From: Dendrocalamus latiflorus
Lineage: Eukaryota; Streptophyta; Magnoliopsida; Poales; Poaceae
Length of the DNA: 64,000 bases
Direction of reading: 5' to 3'
Assembly: GCA_017311315.1 (NCBI GenBank)
Contig: CM029664.1
Location: forward strand, 23,082,302 to 23,146,301
Part shown: positions 1 through 10,929 of the stretch, piece after piece
Layout: every line of letters starts with the position of its first letter
How positions within the stretch are numbered: the stretch's first letter is position 1
Made by a program: the position numbers and the translations under genes
Notes under the pieces: generated by a model
Database searches by the model: none
Seen by the model: only the letters and a program-made list of their open reading frames with translations
Told to the model about the DNA's origin: nothing

Positions 1-1884
1 CTCCCGAACTCTCGTGGAGCCACCCTCCACGCCCGCAGCTTCAGCCTGCTCAAGACGCCTTACATGCTTGCTGGTCTCCTGATCAAAGTGCCTCCACAAG
101 GCCTCGAAATTCCTCTTCTGGTTCTGCATACAAAGCTTTTTGAACATCTTCATTAGTTCCTTGCTATGGAACCTTCTGTGGAAGTTCGCCGCAAGATTCC
201 TCATGCACCACCGGTTCTTCATGTCATTCCACTGGAAGGGAGGCTGTGTCCCGTTCTACATCGTTCGCATTGCAGACAGCAAGCCTGCATTGCGGTCCGA
301 GATGACACACACATCCGGTCGATCTTGTACTATAGCCTGCTTCACATTGATAAGGAACCACAACCAGCTATCCATATTCTCATTCTCTACAATTGCAAAT
401 GCCACTGGGAGTAACTGGTCATTTGCGTCTGCTGCAACCGCGGTCAGGATAGTACCCTTATACTTGCTAGATAGGAATGTGCCGTCCATCGTTAGCATTG
501 GACGGCACCACTTGAAGCCTTCTATTGCCAGATGGAAGGCCCAGAACACTCTGTCAAGCACAAAACAATTCGGCCCTTGCGTCTCATGAACCCGCTCGTA
601 CTTGTTAATGTACGTGCCTGGGTTTGCTGCTGCAATTTGAGACAGCATTCTTGGCACCAGATCATATGCCTCCTCGTACGTCCCAAACATACGTTGCAGG
701 ACCTTCTGTTTCCCCCGCCACACCTTCTTGTAGCTGACATCAAACCCCATCGTGTTCGCTACCTCCGCCATGAGAACCTTGAGAGAAATGGATACATTTG
801 CCGCCACAAGATGGCTTATCAGCTCCGCAACATATGACGACGTTATGTTGCGGTGCCTATGCAGTGGCGCCACAAGCTGACAAGTGTGATCCTTCAGCAT
901 CGTTATCCGGAAGTTCGAGACAGCGCCCCTGAACTGCTGCGCACGGACCTTGCCAGGGCAGGAGCCATCGACACACTTCACAATGTAGGTGTCAGGGTTG
1001 GACCTGTGCACCCGATATGTCCGGCTGATGTTGACGGCGTATGTGGCAATAGCTTGCTGTGCAACAATCTTGTTACGGAAGCTCTGCCCTACAAAGAGTG
1101 TGCCTTCATTGAATCCCTACTCTGCCTCCTTCGCCCGTGGCAGAACTAGGGATTCCGCTGCGATGTCGTCCATTCTGGACGGCACGTACGCCCTCTCCGT
1201 GGTTACAACACCACCTAACACACCACCCGCTGTAGGTTCCCCTTCTTCCTCCTCTCCTGAACTGGCTGTTTCCACATCCTCCTCCTCGTCGCTTTCCACC
1301 TCCTCCACCTGGTTCGCAAGGTACTCGTGATAGTCAACACGGGCGGCCCACCACCTCTCCGCACCTTCATTCGGCTGAAAATTCTCCGCACACCTCCGCA
1401 GGTCTCCATCTCCCATTGACTCATTGCCTCCTTCTCCTTCACCAGCATCTTCATGACCACCGGAGAGTAATGCAGGCTCTACATCTCCGTCAGCACCAGC
1501 AGAGCCACCCATGGCGGATGATTCTGTCCTCTCCACAAATTGAACATATACCATTAGCCTGGCATAAATCACTGCGTCAGGGTTGCACACGACCTCCATG
1601 TAGTTCGCCCATGAAGCGTCGCTCGTCACCTTTATAAGTTGCCACACTATCTCCCCTGCAGCACCTACAACTGCGGCATACACTGCCTCGATCCGTAATT
1701 TGTTCCTTGCGGTGTCTCGATCGAATGCGGAACGCACGCATCTCTGTAGCTCCAACAGGCTCATGCTGTTCAGATTGGGTGCCCGGATCACGGTTCGGTC
1801 ACAATTAGACAGGTCTGCCCCGTACAGCCCGTCGCGTACGAGACCACTTCCGTAGAACACGAACAAGTCTTGGATGTCACCCAT
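1..1884 (-). pseudogene. MULE (Mutator-like) transposase, partial, two in-frame stops
   Basis: Transposase of a MuDR/MULE element, which would cut and paste DNA using a DDE catalytic core. Reading leftward from the ATG at 1884 there is an N-terminal region (about 255 codons) rich in acidic residues, then a TAG at 1117-1119. In the same frame follows the MuDR DNA-binding region, with Cys residues around KCVDGSCPGKVRAQQF. The MULE transposase domain comes next, with MLTMDGTFLSSKYKG (first catalytic Asp) and VISDRNAGLL (second). A second TAG lies at 256-258, after which the frame continues to base 1 with the typical WCMRNLAANFHRRF block. There is no frameshift, so only two substitutions interrupt about 1.9 kb. 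The SWIM zinc finger expected at the C terminus lies off the left edge. Family assignment is secure. Whether the stops are real or sequencing error cannot be judged here. Confidence 0.9.
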
Positions 1885-2960
1885 GGCGTACCTAACATAA
1901 GTCCATACTGAACCCTCTTAGTATATATAACATGCAACAAGTGTACCATCATTCAGTAGCTACTGCCTACCACATACAAGCGTAATATTTCCATCTCAAT
2001 TTCGTATGGTACTTTTTTATTTGTAAATCTAATTTTTAATTAATTTACGGAGTGTCCTAACAAATTCCTACATAAATCAAATTTACTCGCTAATTTATGT
2101 GATAAATAAATTACAATTTCTCCAAATTTCTCTTCTAATTACTATTATTATTGTTCTACTTAATTCACCAATCCAACTACTCATTTATCATCATTTTTAA
2201 CTTCTTAATACTTATGTAAATTAAATATCTACATTTTCCCCTAATCTTTCATTTATAGAAGCACGCTCTCTCAAACATGCACAGTAAGATCTAATTATTC
2301 AGTGATTTTGGCTACAAGAATGACTACATGCTAATACAAACAGTAGCTACGCAAGTGGCCTTTCCGACTAGCAGTGTGCTTCACAATGACATCATTTAAA
2401 TATAGTTACAATCCAGTTAACATTTTTTAAGATTATTGTTCACAAGAGCAGTACAAAAATTCTTCACATAAAATATAAAATACAATACACTACAACTACA
2501 AACATTTTATCAAAAAAAAATGCAATACGCTACAACCAAAAACAACTACAAACATTTCACATTACAGTGGACAACGACAGTACATAATTTATTCACATAA
2601 AATATAAAATACAACACGATAATTACATAAAATATAGACATATGCAGAACATATACAGAACATTTATGTTAATTACAGGCTAATCACTATAATAACATTA
2701 TAGACGATTGGAGATGATATTTACCTTTTCTTGAAGCTCACGAGACGATCTACAACTTTCACAATTGCGAGAACTTCGGATACCTTCCAAAATTACTCCA
2801 AATGCCGTGTTTGTCGTTCTTCTTTCCTTCACTATCAACGCCCTCTCTTGTTCTCTCTCTTGCTGCTTCTCTGTCTAGCGCAAATGCAAATTCACTGGAG
2901 TCTTCCAAATGTAGGCCACCCTCTTCCTTTTATCGTGAGACACACAACGGTCACATGCAG
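1885..2960 (-). other. 5' region of the MULE: probable leader exon and intron
   Basis: There is no protein gene here. Read on the minus strand, 2960-2725 looks like a transcript leader: a GATAAAAGG element near 2930, then a purine-rich stretch ending in AAG followed by GTAAAT at about 2724. Just upstream of the transposase ATG the minus strand reads TTATGTTAG, a possible splice acceptor. An intron of about 0.8 kb in AT-rich DNA is therefore plausible. This is inference from splice-like signals only. The remainder is AT-rich with no other recognisable feature. Confidence 0.35.
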
Positions 2961-3088
2961 GAAATGAAATAGGGGCCGGCTCTCACGTATAGACACATTG
3001 CATGTAGGAAATAAAGCAATGCGGCACGGGCGAGGGAATCCGGCAAATTGCAGCACAGGCGGGGGGCTTTCGACGGTGATGGGACGCC

Positions 3089-3302
3089 ACCGAGTGGTGC
3101 GGTCTCCCACCGCATGATTGGCGGGATGGTGCGCTCGGGCGCCGCACCATTCACGGTGTCGTGCGGTAGGATGCCGCACCACTAGCCCGTCACATCGCCT
3201 AGCCGAGTGGTGCGGTCGGGGACCGCACGATCTCCGTGTCGTGCGCTCCCCGACCGCAACATTGCCACGCGTCACTCCCTGGCGAGTCGTGCGGTCGCCG
3301 GG
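3089..3302. repeat. GC-rich cluster of short hairpins built on GTGCGGTC/GACCGCAC
   Basis: About five copies of a GTGCGG core, most paired with a nearby CCGCAC, are spaced roughly 40-50 bp apart. The best is GTGCGGTC-GGG-GACCGCAC near 3205. Others are GTGCGG-taggatg-CCGCAC near 3160 and TGCGGT-ctccc-ACCGCA near 3098. Clustered subterminal hairpins of this type are common in CACTA and some MULE elements. The cluster lies between the MULE and the Transposase_24 pseudogene, and I cannot say which it belongs to. Confidence 0.6.
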
Positions 3303-3334
3303 GGGCCAGATTTGAAATTGTGTTACGGCCGGCG

Positions 3335-4182
3335 CTATTTCTGGAATTTCCGGTGACTACAGTGCCAAAAGCGTCCAAAATTCGAGTAATTACAAGCTAC
3401 GTAGTTCGATCGATATCTTACCAAGCGGTGGGACACTTGCTGGTCTGCAGGGTTTTGAAAGGAGGCGTCCCCCGATGTCGTTGTAGATGACCTTGCTCTA
3501 ATCCAATTTCGAGTGTGGTCATCCGAAATATTGGCAAATGGCGGGGCGGTGTCCTGCAGGATTGCCTGTTCGTCCTCCCTCCTCCACTGCAGGATTTTAC
3601 CCGCATACCCAGCTGTGCCAAGTCTATGGGGGTGTGTGTTTTTTGCCTGGAGGGCCTTGTGCGCCGCACTTGCCCTTTTGAAATCTTCGGTCGTCTTCAT
3701 CGCCTTGAACTCTTCCCATTGTGGTTCCAGGAATGGGTATTTATGAAAGGGTGTTTTATCCTTCTCCACGTAGTCCTTGACAAGCGTGCTCTTGAAGTTC
3801 TTCCATGCTTTGCACGCCGCTAGCAAAGCTTGTCGTTGCATGCAAAAATTTCTGTCAGCAGCTCACATTTCTGAGTCCTAGGCACGCTCTTCCACGAATC
3901 GAATGTAATCTCAATTCGTTCTCATGCAACTATTCCAATCATTCTTCGGAATTCGCATACTGCTTTGCGAGGAAGGAGAGGGGTCCCAGATCCATCGACA
4001 TCTGTGATGGTAAATCGGCCCTCAGGCTTTTTCGATAGCCCTCTTCCTTGGTGTTTTGATTTTAGAGCGGATGCATCCGGCGATGATGTTGAAGAATGCG
4101 TGGATGACATGTTGGATATAAAGATGAATTCTTCAAGATATAAAGAGGTGGAAATAGTAAGCCATCTAAACAACATATACAA
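3335..4182 (-). pseudogene. Plant transposase, Ptta/En/Spm (Transposase_24) type, frameshifted
   Basis: The 168-codon stretch at 3841-3335 contains the Transposase_24 signature: FKSTLVKDYVEKDKTPFHKY, then QWEEFK, then FKRASAAHKALQAKNTHPH, then LGTAGYAGK. Upstream on the same strand, 4182-3922 encodes a Ser-rich head followed by GRFTITDVDGSGTPLLPRK. A third frame between them (about 3915-3835) encodes ITFDSWKSVPRTQKCELL, typical of the same family. At least two frameshifts therefore separate the pieces. In grasses this protein is the second product of many CACTA elements, so it may once have belonged to the element on its right. The intervening copia scrap and microsatellite leave that unproven. 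Confidence 0.75.
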
Positions 4183-4520
4183 GGGATATATTCAAATTAC
4201 GTGCACTATAAGCAACAGAAAAGAAGAATCCAATGACTTCTTCAAGATATAAACAAGTGGAAAGACAAGACCATAATTCTCACACTTCAATAGCTATAAG
4301 GAGTTATGAAGAACCATCCTAGAAGACCATAAGATAAGAAAGTGCCTAAGAAAAGATACGTACTAGCTAGAGGTATGCAATCTATCTATTTCGCTCAATA
4401 GAACATACCATACTATGATTCTTCAATTTGTGGGTCTATTAGGAATTAAATGAAAGCATCTGGAAATTATGTCACTGGAGGGATAGATAGATGGTGATAT
4501 AAATGGAGCATGTTGGAGAA
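4183..4520. other. No gene seen
   Basis: AT-rich sequence. The phrase CTTCAAGATATAAA recurs about 100 bp apart (near 4130 and 4233), each followed by a similar AAGTGGAAA/GAGGTGGAAA stretch. No coding or terminal signal is recognised. Confidence 0.5.
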
Positions 4521-4644
<124 letters not shown>

Positions 4645-4769
4645 TGCAATACAACTCTAGAGTACATGCTAATGGGCCATATATACATAACACTAGAGTA
4701 AGCATGGAGCTGAAGCTGACTCAATCGAGAATAAAAGAGACAACGATCAATAGTCCTAGCAGATAGCGC

Positions 4770-5115
4770 ACCACATGTAGTAGGTGAACATAGTGAGCAG
4801 ATATGGAAGCAGAAACAAACCACTGAGCACATGAACAGAGTGAACAATGTCAGGATGTGTCATTGTGAGATAGACAAAACTCCCAACAATATGATGGTAA
4901 TGAGAAGTATCCTCAAGAGGAGTGCCATCAGTAGAACAACATTGAAGATAAAGCTCTATATATAGGAGTAGCAGTTGTCCAAATGTCAGTGAAGCCAGAA
5001 TGACTATGCAAATCCTGAACATAGCACTGCTAAGATAGGTAGTAGCTATCAACTGTGCAAGTAATCTCAATCCCTAGAGAGTAATGTAAATGACCCAAAT
5101 CTGACTAAAAACTGC
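4770..5115 (-). pseudogene. Ty1/copia reverse transcriptase/RNase H linker fragment
   Basis: Minus-strand scrap of a copia pol protein. One frame (about 5110-4945) gives SDLGHLHY, LGIEITCTVDSYYLS, then QCYVQDLHSHSGFTDIWTT with stops. After a frame change, 4930-4775 gives DGTPLEDTSHYHHIVGSFVY, LTMTHPDIVHSVHVLS. This matches the segment of copia RT between the YVDD core and RNase H. No LTRs are nearby, so it is an isolated fragment next to the left edge of the CACTA region. Confidence 0.85.
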
Positions 5116-5422
5116 TCACAAAGTGTTGTGCACCTTAGGGTTCGGGCGTTGAGGTGTAGGCGGTGGCGATGGCGGTGTGGACGGAGGTCCGAGGAGGTAG
5201 CTGGCGAGGGGCTCGGGGGCTCAACGGAGGCGGCCGGCGAGGGGCTCGGGGATGGCGACTAGAGAGGGGCTCGGGGATGGCGACTGGAGAGGGGCTCGGG
5301 GGCTCGACGGAGGCGGCCGGCGACGGGCTCGGGGACGACGGCGGCGACAGGCTCGATCAGGATTTCGGGAGAACGACTAAGTCTAATAACTGCAGTGTAC
5401 GCGCAAAACCCTAGCGGGGGGT
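5116..5422 (-). other. GC-rich block with a leftward TATA-like signal
   Basis: Very GC-rich sequence with tandem copies of a GGCGACTGGAGAGGGGCTCG-like unit (about 5200-5340). On the minus strand a TTTATATATAACC box (near 5424-5437) precedes it, followed by GCTAGGGTTTTGCGCG, which resembles a plant promoter and short leader. A GC-rich Pro/Ser-type exon could start here and run leftward into the copia scrap. No protein family is recognised, and coding is not supported. Confidence 0.35.
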
Positions 5423-5436
5423 TATATATAAAGGCT

Positions 5437-5690
5437 TATTACAGACGGTTCTATTTAAGAACCGTTTGTGATATCAATATCATAGACGGTTCTAAACTTA
5501 GAATCGTCTGTGATGGTTATACTATCATAAACGGTTCTAAACATAGAACTGATAGTTATACTATCACAAACGGTTCTAAATATAGAACCGTCTGTGTTAG
5601 TATAACTATCATAGACGGTTCTAAATTTAGAACCGTTTGTGATAATAAATATCATAGACGGTTCTAAACTGAGAACCGTCTGTGATAAGC
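5437..5690. repeat. CACTA subterminal hairpin repeats, left array
   Basis: Six or so consecutive copies of a roughly 40-bp unit, CAGACGGTTCTAAA...TTTAGAACCGTCTGTGAT, each self-complementary. The block is bounded by an inverted pair, AGGCTTATTACAGACGG (5437 side) and CCGTCTGTGATAAGCCT (5690 side). The same motif occurs at 9711-10020, so the two arrays are the subterminal repeats of one CACTA element, the sites bound by TNPA-type proteins in this superfamily. Confidence 0.85.
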
Positions 5691-5699
5691 CTTTGCCCT

Positions 5700-5975
5700 C
5701 GGCTGTAGCTATTAATATAAACACCAACCAGCATTCAAAATTCACCTATCTCACACAATGTATTTCTTTACACATTTTCTCATTCTCAAAATTCACTACA
5801 TTCACCTACCTCACACAGTGTATTTCTTCACACATTTTCACATATACATAAATGCAAATTCACAAATACATCACACACATGCATTGTTGTATACATAAAT
5901 GCCAATTCACATATACATCACATACATGCATTGTTATATACATAAATGCAAATGCCCACATATATGTCGCACATT
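5700..5975. repeat. Short AT-rich tandem repeats 3' of the TNP2 pseudogene
   Basis: Two copies of a unit containing AAAATTCAC-(T)-ACCTA-C-TCACACA-TGTATTTCTT (about 5735 and 5797). They are followed by three copies of a unit with CACATACATGCATTGTT and TATACATAAATGC (about 5845-5965). No coding potential. The position directly downstream of the transposase stop suggests an untranslated region. Confidence 0.6.
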
Positions 5976-5976
5976 C

Positions 5977-8900
5977 TCATTCCACTTGCTTATTTCCTTT
6001 AAAAATTAGCCCTTCATGATGATCAATGCGTACGTAACTAGTTTCGTCACGTTGTTCGTCGTCGACCCTTAGGCCATTTCCAAAAGGAGGTAACTCGCCA
6101 AATTGATTGTATTCTTCCTCGTCCACTATATTCTCTACTCCGACAATTCTCCTTTTTCCATGAAAAACTACATGGCGTTTCTTATTTGCCGGGTCGGTTA
6201 CATAGAAAACTTGAACAACTTGGTTGGCGAGTACGAATAGTTCGTCTTTGTACCCGACATGCTGGAGGTCCACGTAATGACACCGTACTTGTCAACCTTC
6301 ACCTGTGGGAGATGCACCCAACGGCAGAGAAATAAGAGGATCTTGAAAACCACGTAGTCGAGCTCCCAAATCTCTTCTATGAACCCATAGTACGAGTTTC
6401 TCAATCCATCGGTACTGAACACATCTATGCGGACACCGCTGTTCTAGTTAGTGCTCTTTACATCCTGAGACTATGTATAGAATATGTACCCATTTATGTC
6501 ATATCCTTGCCATGTCACAACTATAAATGTTGGCCCTTTTGCCAACCATGTCAGTATCTCACTTGGCGAGCTCCTACCGATTTGCTCCTTCAACCATTGA
6601 TTGAACCGACTGTTGTGTTGCCTCATGATCCAAACATCCACTCGCTTCGGATTCTGTTGCCGAAGCACATCCTTGTGCTGGTCGACATAAGGCGCCACTT
6701 CAGTAATGTGTTGCAAGATCATGAAATGGGCTTGATATACGCGTCCATATCTGGAGTGATTGCTTTCCTTCCGATAGTTCCGATACCTTTCAGCCTCCCC
6801 TCATGACGAGATTGAGGCACACCTATCGATTGAATCTGAGACATATAATTGACACAATACTCAATGACCTCTTCGCTTGCATAACCTTCGACGATGCTGC
6901 CCTTCGGCCAAGATCGATTCCATACGTAGGACTTGAGAATTCCCATGAACCTCTCAAATGGGTACATGCTATGTAGGAATACGGGCCCGCACATTTTTAT
7001 CTCCCACACAACGTGAACAATGAGATGGACCATGATATCGAAAAACGAGGAGGGAAATATATTTCAAGATGACATAGAGTCATCACCACCTCGTCCTGCA
7101 GAGCATCTAGTCCTTCAGGATCGATGACCTTCTGAGCAATTGTGTTAAATAAATAACATAGCCTCATGATTGTCTCTCGGACTTTGATCGGCAAAATATT
7201 TCTAATTGCAATAGGGAGCATCTGTGTCATCAGCACATGACAATCATGAAATTTCATACCATTTAACTTCAAATCTTGCATCGAAACAAGTTTCTTCACG
7301 TTGCTGGAGTAACCAGACGAAACTTTGACACCATGCAAGCACTGGCACAGTTCTGTTTTCTCGGTCTTGGACAGAGTGTAACATGCAGGGGAAGGTACGT
7401 TCATCCATTATCTGTTTTTGTCAGTGCTAACTCAGGCCTGATGTCCATATCAGCCAAGTCAAGCCGTGCGTTGACGTCGTCCTTTGTTTTATCACGAATA
7501 TTCAGTAAGAGACCAATCATGCTGTCACATACATTCTTTTCTACGTGCATGACGTCGATGCAGTGTCAAACATTTAGGTACTCCCAATAAGGTAAGTCCC
7601 AAAATATTGATCTCTTCTTCCAGGTGTTCTTCTCATGAGCCCTCAATTTACGTCCCTTTCCGAGGACAACATCTAAATTGTTAACCATATTATAAACCTC
7701 TTTTTCCCTTAAATGCCTTGGAGCTAAACCATCTTCCTTCTCTCTGTCAAATTGTTTCTTTATCTTGCGGTATGGGTGAGCCCTCCAAAGGAACCGGCGG
7801 TGACGCATGTAGACGGTTTTGCGTGAGTGTTTCAGCCACACACTCTCGGTACCATCTAAACAGTGGGTACAAGCTTTGGCACCTTTTGTACTCTGGCCCG
7901 ATAGGTTACCAATGGCAGGATAATCATTTATGGTGCAGAACAATAAGGAGCGCAAAGTGAAGTTCTCTCGTTTGTATGCATCCCATACATGTACCCCTTC
8001 GTTCCACAGTACTTTTAGATCTTCCACCAACGGTGCTAGGTACACATCAATATCATTCCCAGGTTGCTTTGGCCCTTAGATAAGTATCGACAACAAAATA
8101 TACTTTCGCTTCATACACAACCAAGGAGGAAGGTTATAGATGCAGAGAGTCACAGGCCATGTGCTATGTCGGCTGCTCATGCTACTGAAAGGATTCATTC
8201 CATCTGTACTCAGTCCAAACCTTATATTCCTTGGTTCTGCACCGAAATTTGCAAAACTCCTATCGATGTTTCTCCACTGGGTGGAATCAGCAAGGTGTCT
8301 TAGCATTCCATCCTTCTTGTGCTCCTCCGAGTGTCAACGCAGCAGTTTTGCCTCCTTTGGATTTGTAAAAAACCTTTTCAAATGGGGAATTATAGGAAAA
8401 TACCATGTCACCTTCGCAGGAGGTCCTTTTTTCACCTCTGTTCCCTCGTCGTCATCTGATTGATTGTTACGTTCATATCGGGATGTGTTGCACACCGGAC
8501 ATACATGCATGTTTGCATACTCTTTACGGTAGAGGATACAGTCGTTCGGACATGCATGTATTCTTTCTACTTCCATTCCCAATGGACAAAGAACCTTCTT
8601 GGCTTTATACGTGGTTTTAGGCAACTCATTTCCCTCCGAAAGCATGTCCGCTAAAAGACCTAGTAGCGTTGTGAAACTCTTGTCGGACCAACCGTTGCTT
8701 GCCTTCAATTTCAACAGTTCAAGCATGGCCGACAACCTCGTGTACTTTAACCTGCAGCACGTGAACAAAGGTTTCTCTGAGTCCTTCATCAAGCCCCGGA
8801 ATTTAACATACTCTCTGTCATCATAGTTCTCTTCTACATCGCGAAGTATCTGATCCAGATTGTCATCGTGCAACCTATCCGAATCTGAACAACAATCGAC

Positions 8901-9235
8901 ATCATCCGGCGGCATGTCATTCACTTCACCGGCGATGTCATCCAGCGGCATATCATTCACTTTACCGGCGATGTCATCCGGCGGCATATGATTGTTGACT
9001 TCGCATGATTGGTCCAACACATATAACCCTTTTTGAAACCCCTCCGAATCAAGTGTGCTTCAATTTGCCCTCGGTTCGTAAACATCATTAAATTCTCGCA
9101 GTCAGTGCATGGACAGTACATATATTCCACCCCCTTATTCAACATATCCTCCTCGACAGCTCTTGTAAAAGCAGACACGCCATTAATGTACTCTTCACTC
9201 ACACGGTTCGCGGGATACATCTAGCTTCGGTCCTA
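5977..9235 (-). pseudogene. CACTA (En/Spm) TNP2-type transposase, decayed
   Basis: TNPD/TNP2 transposase read leftward. Domains in order: transposase-associated domain (9220-8960; MYPANRVSEEYINGVSAF, then CPCTDCENL), acidic linker, and TNP2 core (9020-7566; CPLGMEVERIHACPNDCILY, GPKQPGNDIDVYLAPLVEDL, YPAIGNLSGQSTKGAKACTH). The DUF4218 region follows (7404-6719; KFHDCHVLMTQMLP and MYPFERFMGILKSYV), then the DUF4216 region (6422-5977; YYGFIEEIWELDY, QVVQVFYVTDPANKKRHVVF). It is broken by in-frame stops at 9221-9223 (TAG just before the Met, where the family has Trp), 8334-8336 (TGA for Trp) and 8076-8078, and by a TGA right after YWEYLNV at 7566. Frameshifts lie near 9015, 7390, 7020, 6720 and 6290. 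It cannot encode a working protein. Confidence 0.93.
8899..9000 (-). repeat. 36-bp tandem repeat inside the transposase linker
   Basis: Two and a half copies of a 36-bp unit encode D-I-A-G-x-V-N-D-M-P-x-D three times in the acidic linker between the N-terminal domain and the TNP2 core. The unit is a multiple of three, so it kept the frame when it expanded. Confidence 0.8.
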
Positions 9236-9710
9236 TGTTATGTATATATATAACAACTTAGTATAAAAATTAAATTAATTAATTATTACTACATATATAC
9301 CACATGCATTGAGACTTTGCTAGCTTAATTTATATTATAAACACAACAGCTATTTCCCCAGCGATCGCTGAAGGTATATAACCAACAATTTTGACAAATT
9401 TGGCCTCCCACATGACGGGAACTGATCATGTATGGTCAAGTAGATGCAAACCATCTTCAATAACACTCACCAAAACTTAGATCTAAATTGTAATGCAAAG
9501 AAAAATAAATTTCATTACTAACCATATCTAGAGCAACCAGGAACGTATGAATCTTCAAAACTCAATCTCTGCCTCCTCCCACCAAATTAATTGGCCTGGA
9601 ATCGCCTAGCTTGCCTCCTGAGCGAAAGAGTGCAGCACCGGCTAGATCTGGATTGAAATGAAGACAGATGTGGTTCTAACCGGCACAATAAATGTCTAGC
9701 GGCATTATCA
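9236..9710. other. CACTA 5' untranslated stretch, no gene seen
   Basis: AT-rich sequence between the transposase start and the right subterminal array. It should hold the promoter and leader of the minus-strand transposase transcript. I see no unambiguous TATA box or splice pair. Confidence 0.4.
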
Positions 9711-10034
9711 CAGACGATTTTTTTTATTACAAACCGTTTGTAATAATTCTAAAATTATCACAGACGGTTTTTAATACAAACCGTCTATGATAATTAGCTT
9801 ATACAGACGGTTTTTAATAAAAAACCGTCTGTGATAATTCCAGATTATCCCAGACAGTTTTTAATAAAAACCGTCCATGATACCGAAATATCACCGATAG
9901 TTCATTGGTATGAACTGTCTGTGATACTCGTTTTCTCCGACGCCATCAACACAGACGGTGTTAGTGTCGGTCACAGACTGTTTTGTCAAACCGTCTGTGA
10001 TTTGGCGTCTAGTATTAGGCTTTCTGTAGTAGTG
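9711..10034. repeat. CACTA right subterminal repeats and terminal inverted repeat
   Basis: Six to seven copies of ACAGACGGTTTTTAATAAAA...AACCGTCTGTGATAATT. The array ends at 10024-10034 with CTGTAGTAGTG, the complement of CACTACTACAG, the canonical CACTA terminus. The following bases TAG would be the 3-bp target duplication. The matching left terminus was not found. Confidence 0.92.
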
Positions 10035-10929
10035 TAGGGTAACAGTGATTGTGTTGGCCCCTTGTTGGGCGAAAGGCTCCAGTCGCACAATGGGGGGCGA
10101 CTGGAGCCTATTTTTGTAAAAAAAAATTCCCGTGGGTATATTTCTATAATTTCGAATAAAAAATAGATTATTCGTACAAAATATTCTATGCGATACACCT
10201 TGGCTTTAGGACCCCTTCCTTAGCCCCGGTCTTGCCGTTGACCGCAACAATCCTTAGTCGATTTTAGAGTCAAAAAGGAGTTGCTTTAATATCATGAGAG
10301 AAAGAACTGATTAGCCTCTACAAAGAACCAAAAATGGAATAGAGCTCAACTCTAAATATACTTGTTTCACCATATATATATTGGAAGCAAAATAGTGGCA
10401 TAGGGATCTAGTCATCTGAACAAGTTAGTTCATTAAATTGAAATGCAAGATGTTCACACTCCGCCGGCTGTACTATTTTGATTCTGCATAATAACTTAGC
10501 ATCTTTCGTACAACATGCATGCCTTCAGTGTGCACATGAATGCCAGGAACCAGTTCATGCATGGCTTGGGATGCTTGATGGCCTGATAGTGTATCTCGTA
10601 AAAAGCTGTTATTGTCGTGTCGAAGTAATCCAAACTTAAGGAAATTTTTGTGAAACAATTTTGAGTTTCCTAGAGAGAGTACTGATATTCAAAGAAAATA
10701 ATTACAAATGGTCTCCTGTGTGCTTAATTATGTCAGATTTAAATACTTCTCGGTGTTTTCATGGTTGAGAATGTGATACACACCTAGGGCAGAGCCACCG
10801 TGAGGCTTCATCAGGCTCTAGTCTACCCTCTGGTAGCAAGAGCACCCAACACCTCGGAATCGGTTGGCGGCGGCACTGAGCCGGCGGACCGCGCCGAGCT
10901 GGGGGGCGTCGCCATCAGTCTACTTGTGC
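10035..10929. other. No gene seen; one strong hairpin
   Basis: A perfect 13-bp inverted repeat occupies 10074-10086 and 10097-10109 (AGGCTCCAGTCGC / GCGACTGGAGCCT, 10-nt loop). The rest is AT-rich and unrecognised. The stretch 10785-10900 is GC-rich but has no identifiable reading frame. Confidence 0.5.

Larger units (their letters stand above)
5437..10034 (-). mobile_element. CACTA (En/Spm) transposon, left end lost or unrecognised
   Basis: One element is inferred from the shared subterminal repeat at both sides (5437-5690 and 9711-10020) flanking a TNP2 transposase on the minus strand, with a clear CACTACTACAG end at 10034. At the other side no CACTA terminus is present between the array and the copia scrap at 5115. 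The element is therefore truncated there, or its end lies further left and has been split by later insertions. The extent to the left is uncertain. Confidence 0.85.

Noticed and set aside
5395..5745. Frames of about 90 codons with repeated DGSK-FRTVCD residues
   Set aside because: Translation of CACTA subterminal hairpin repeats.
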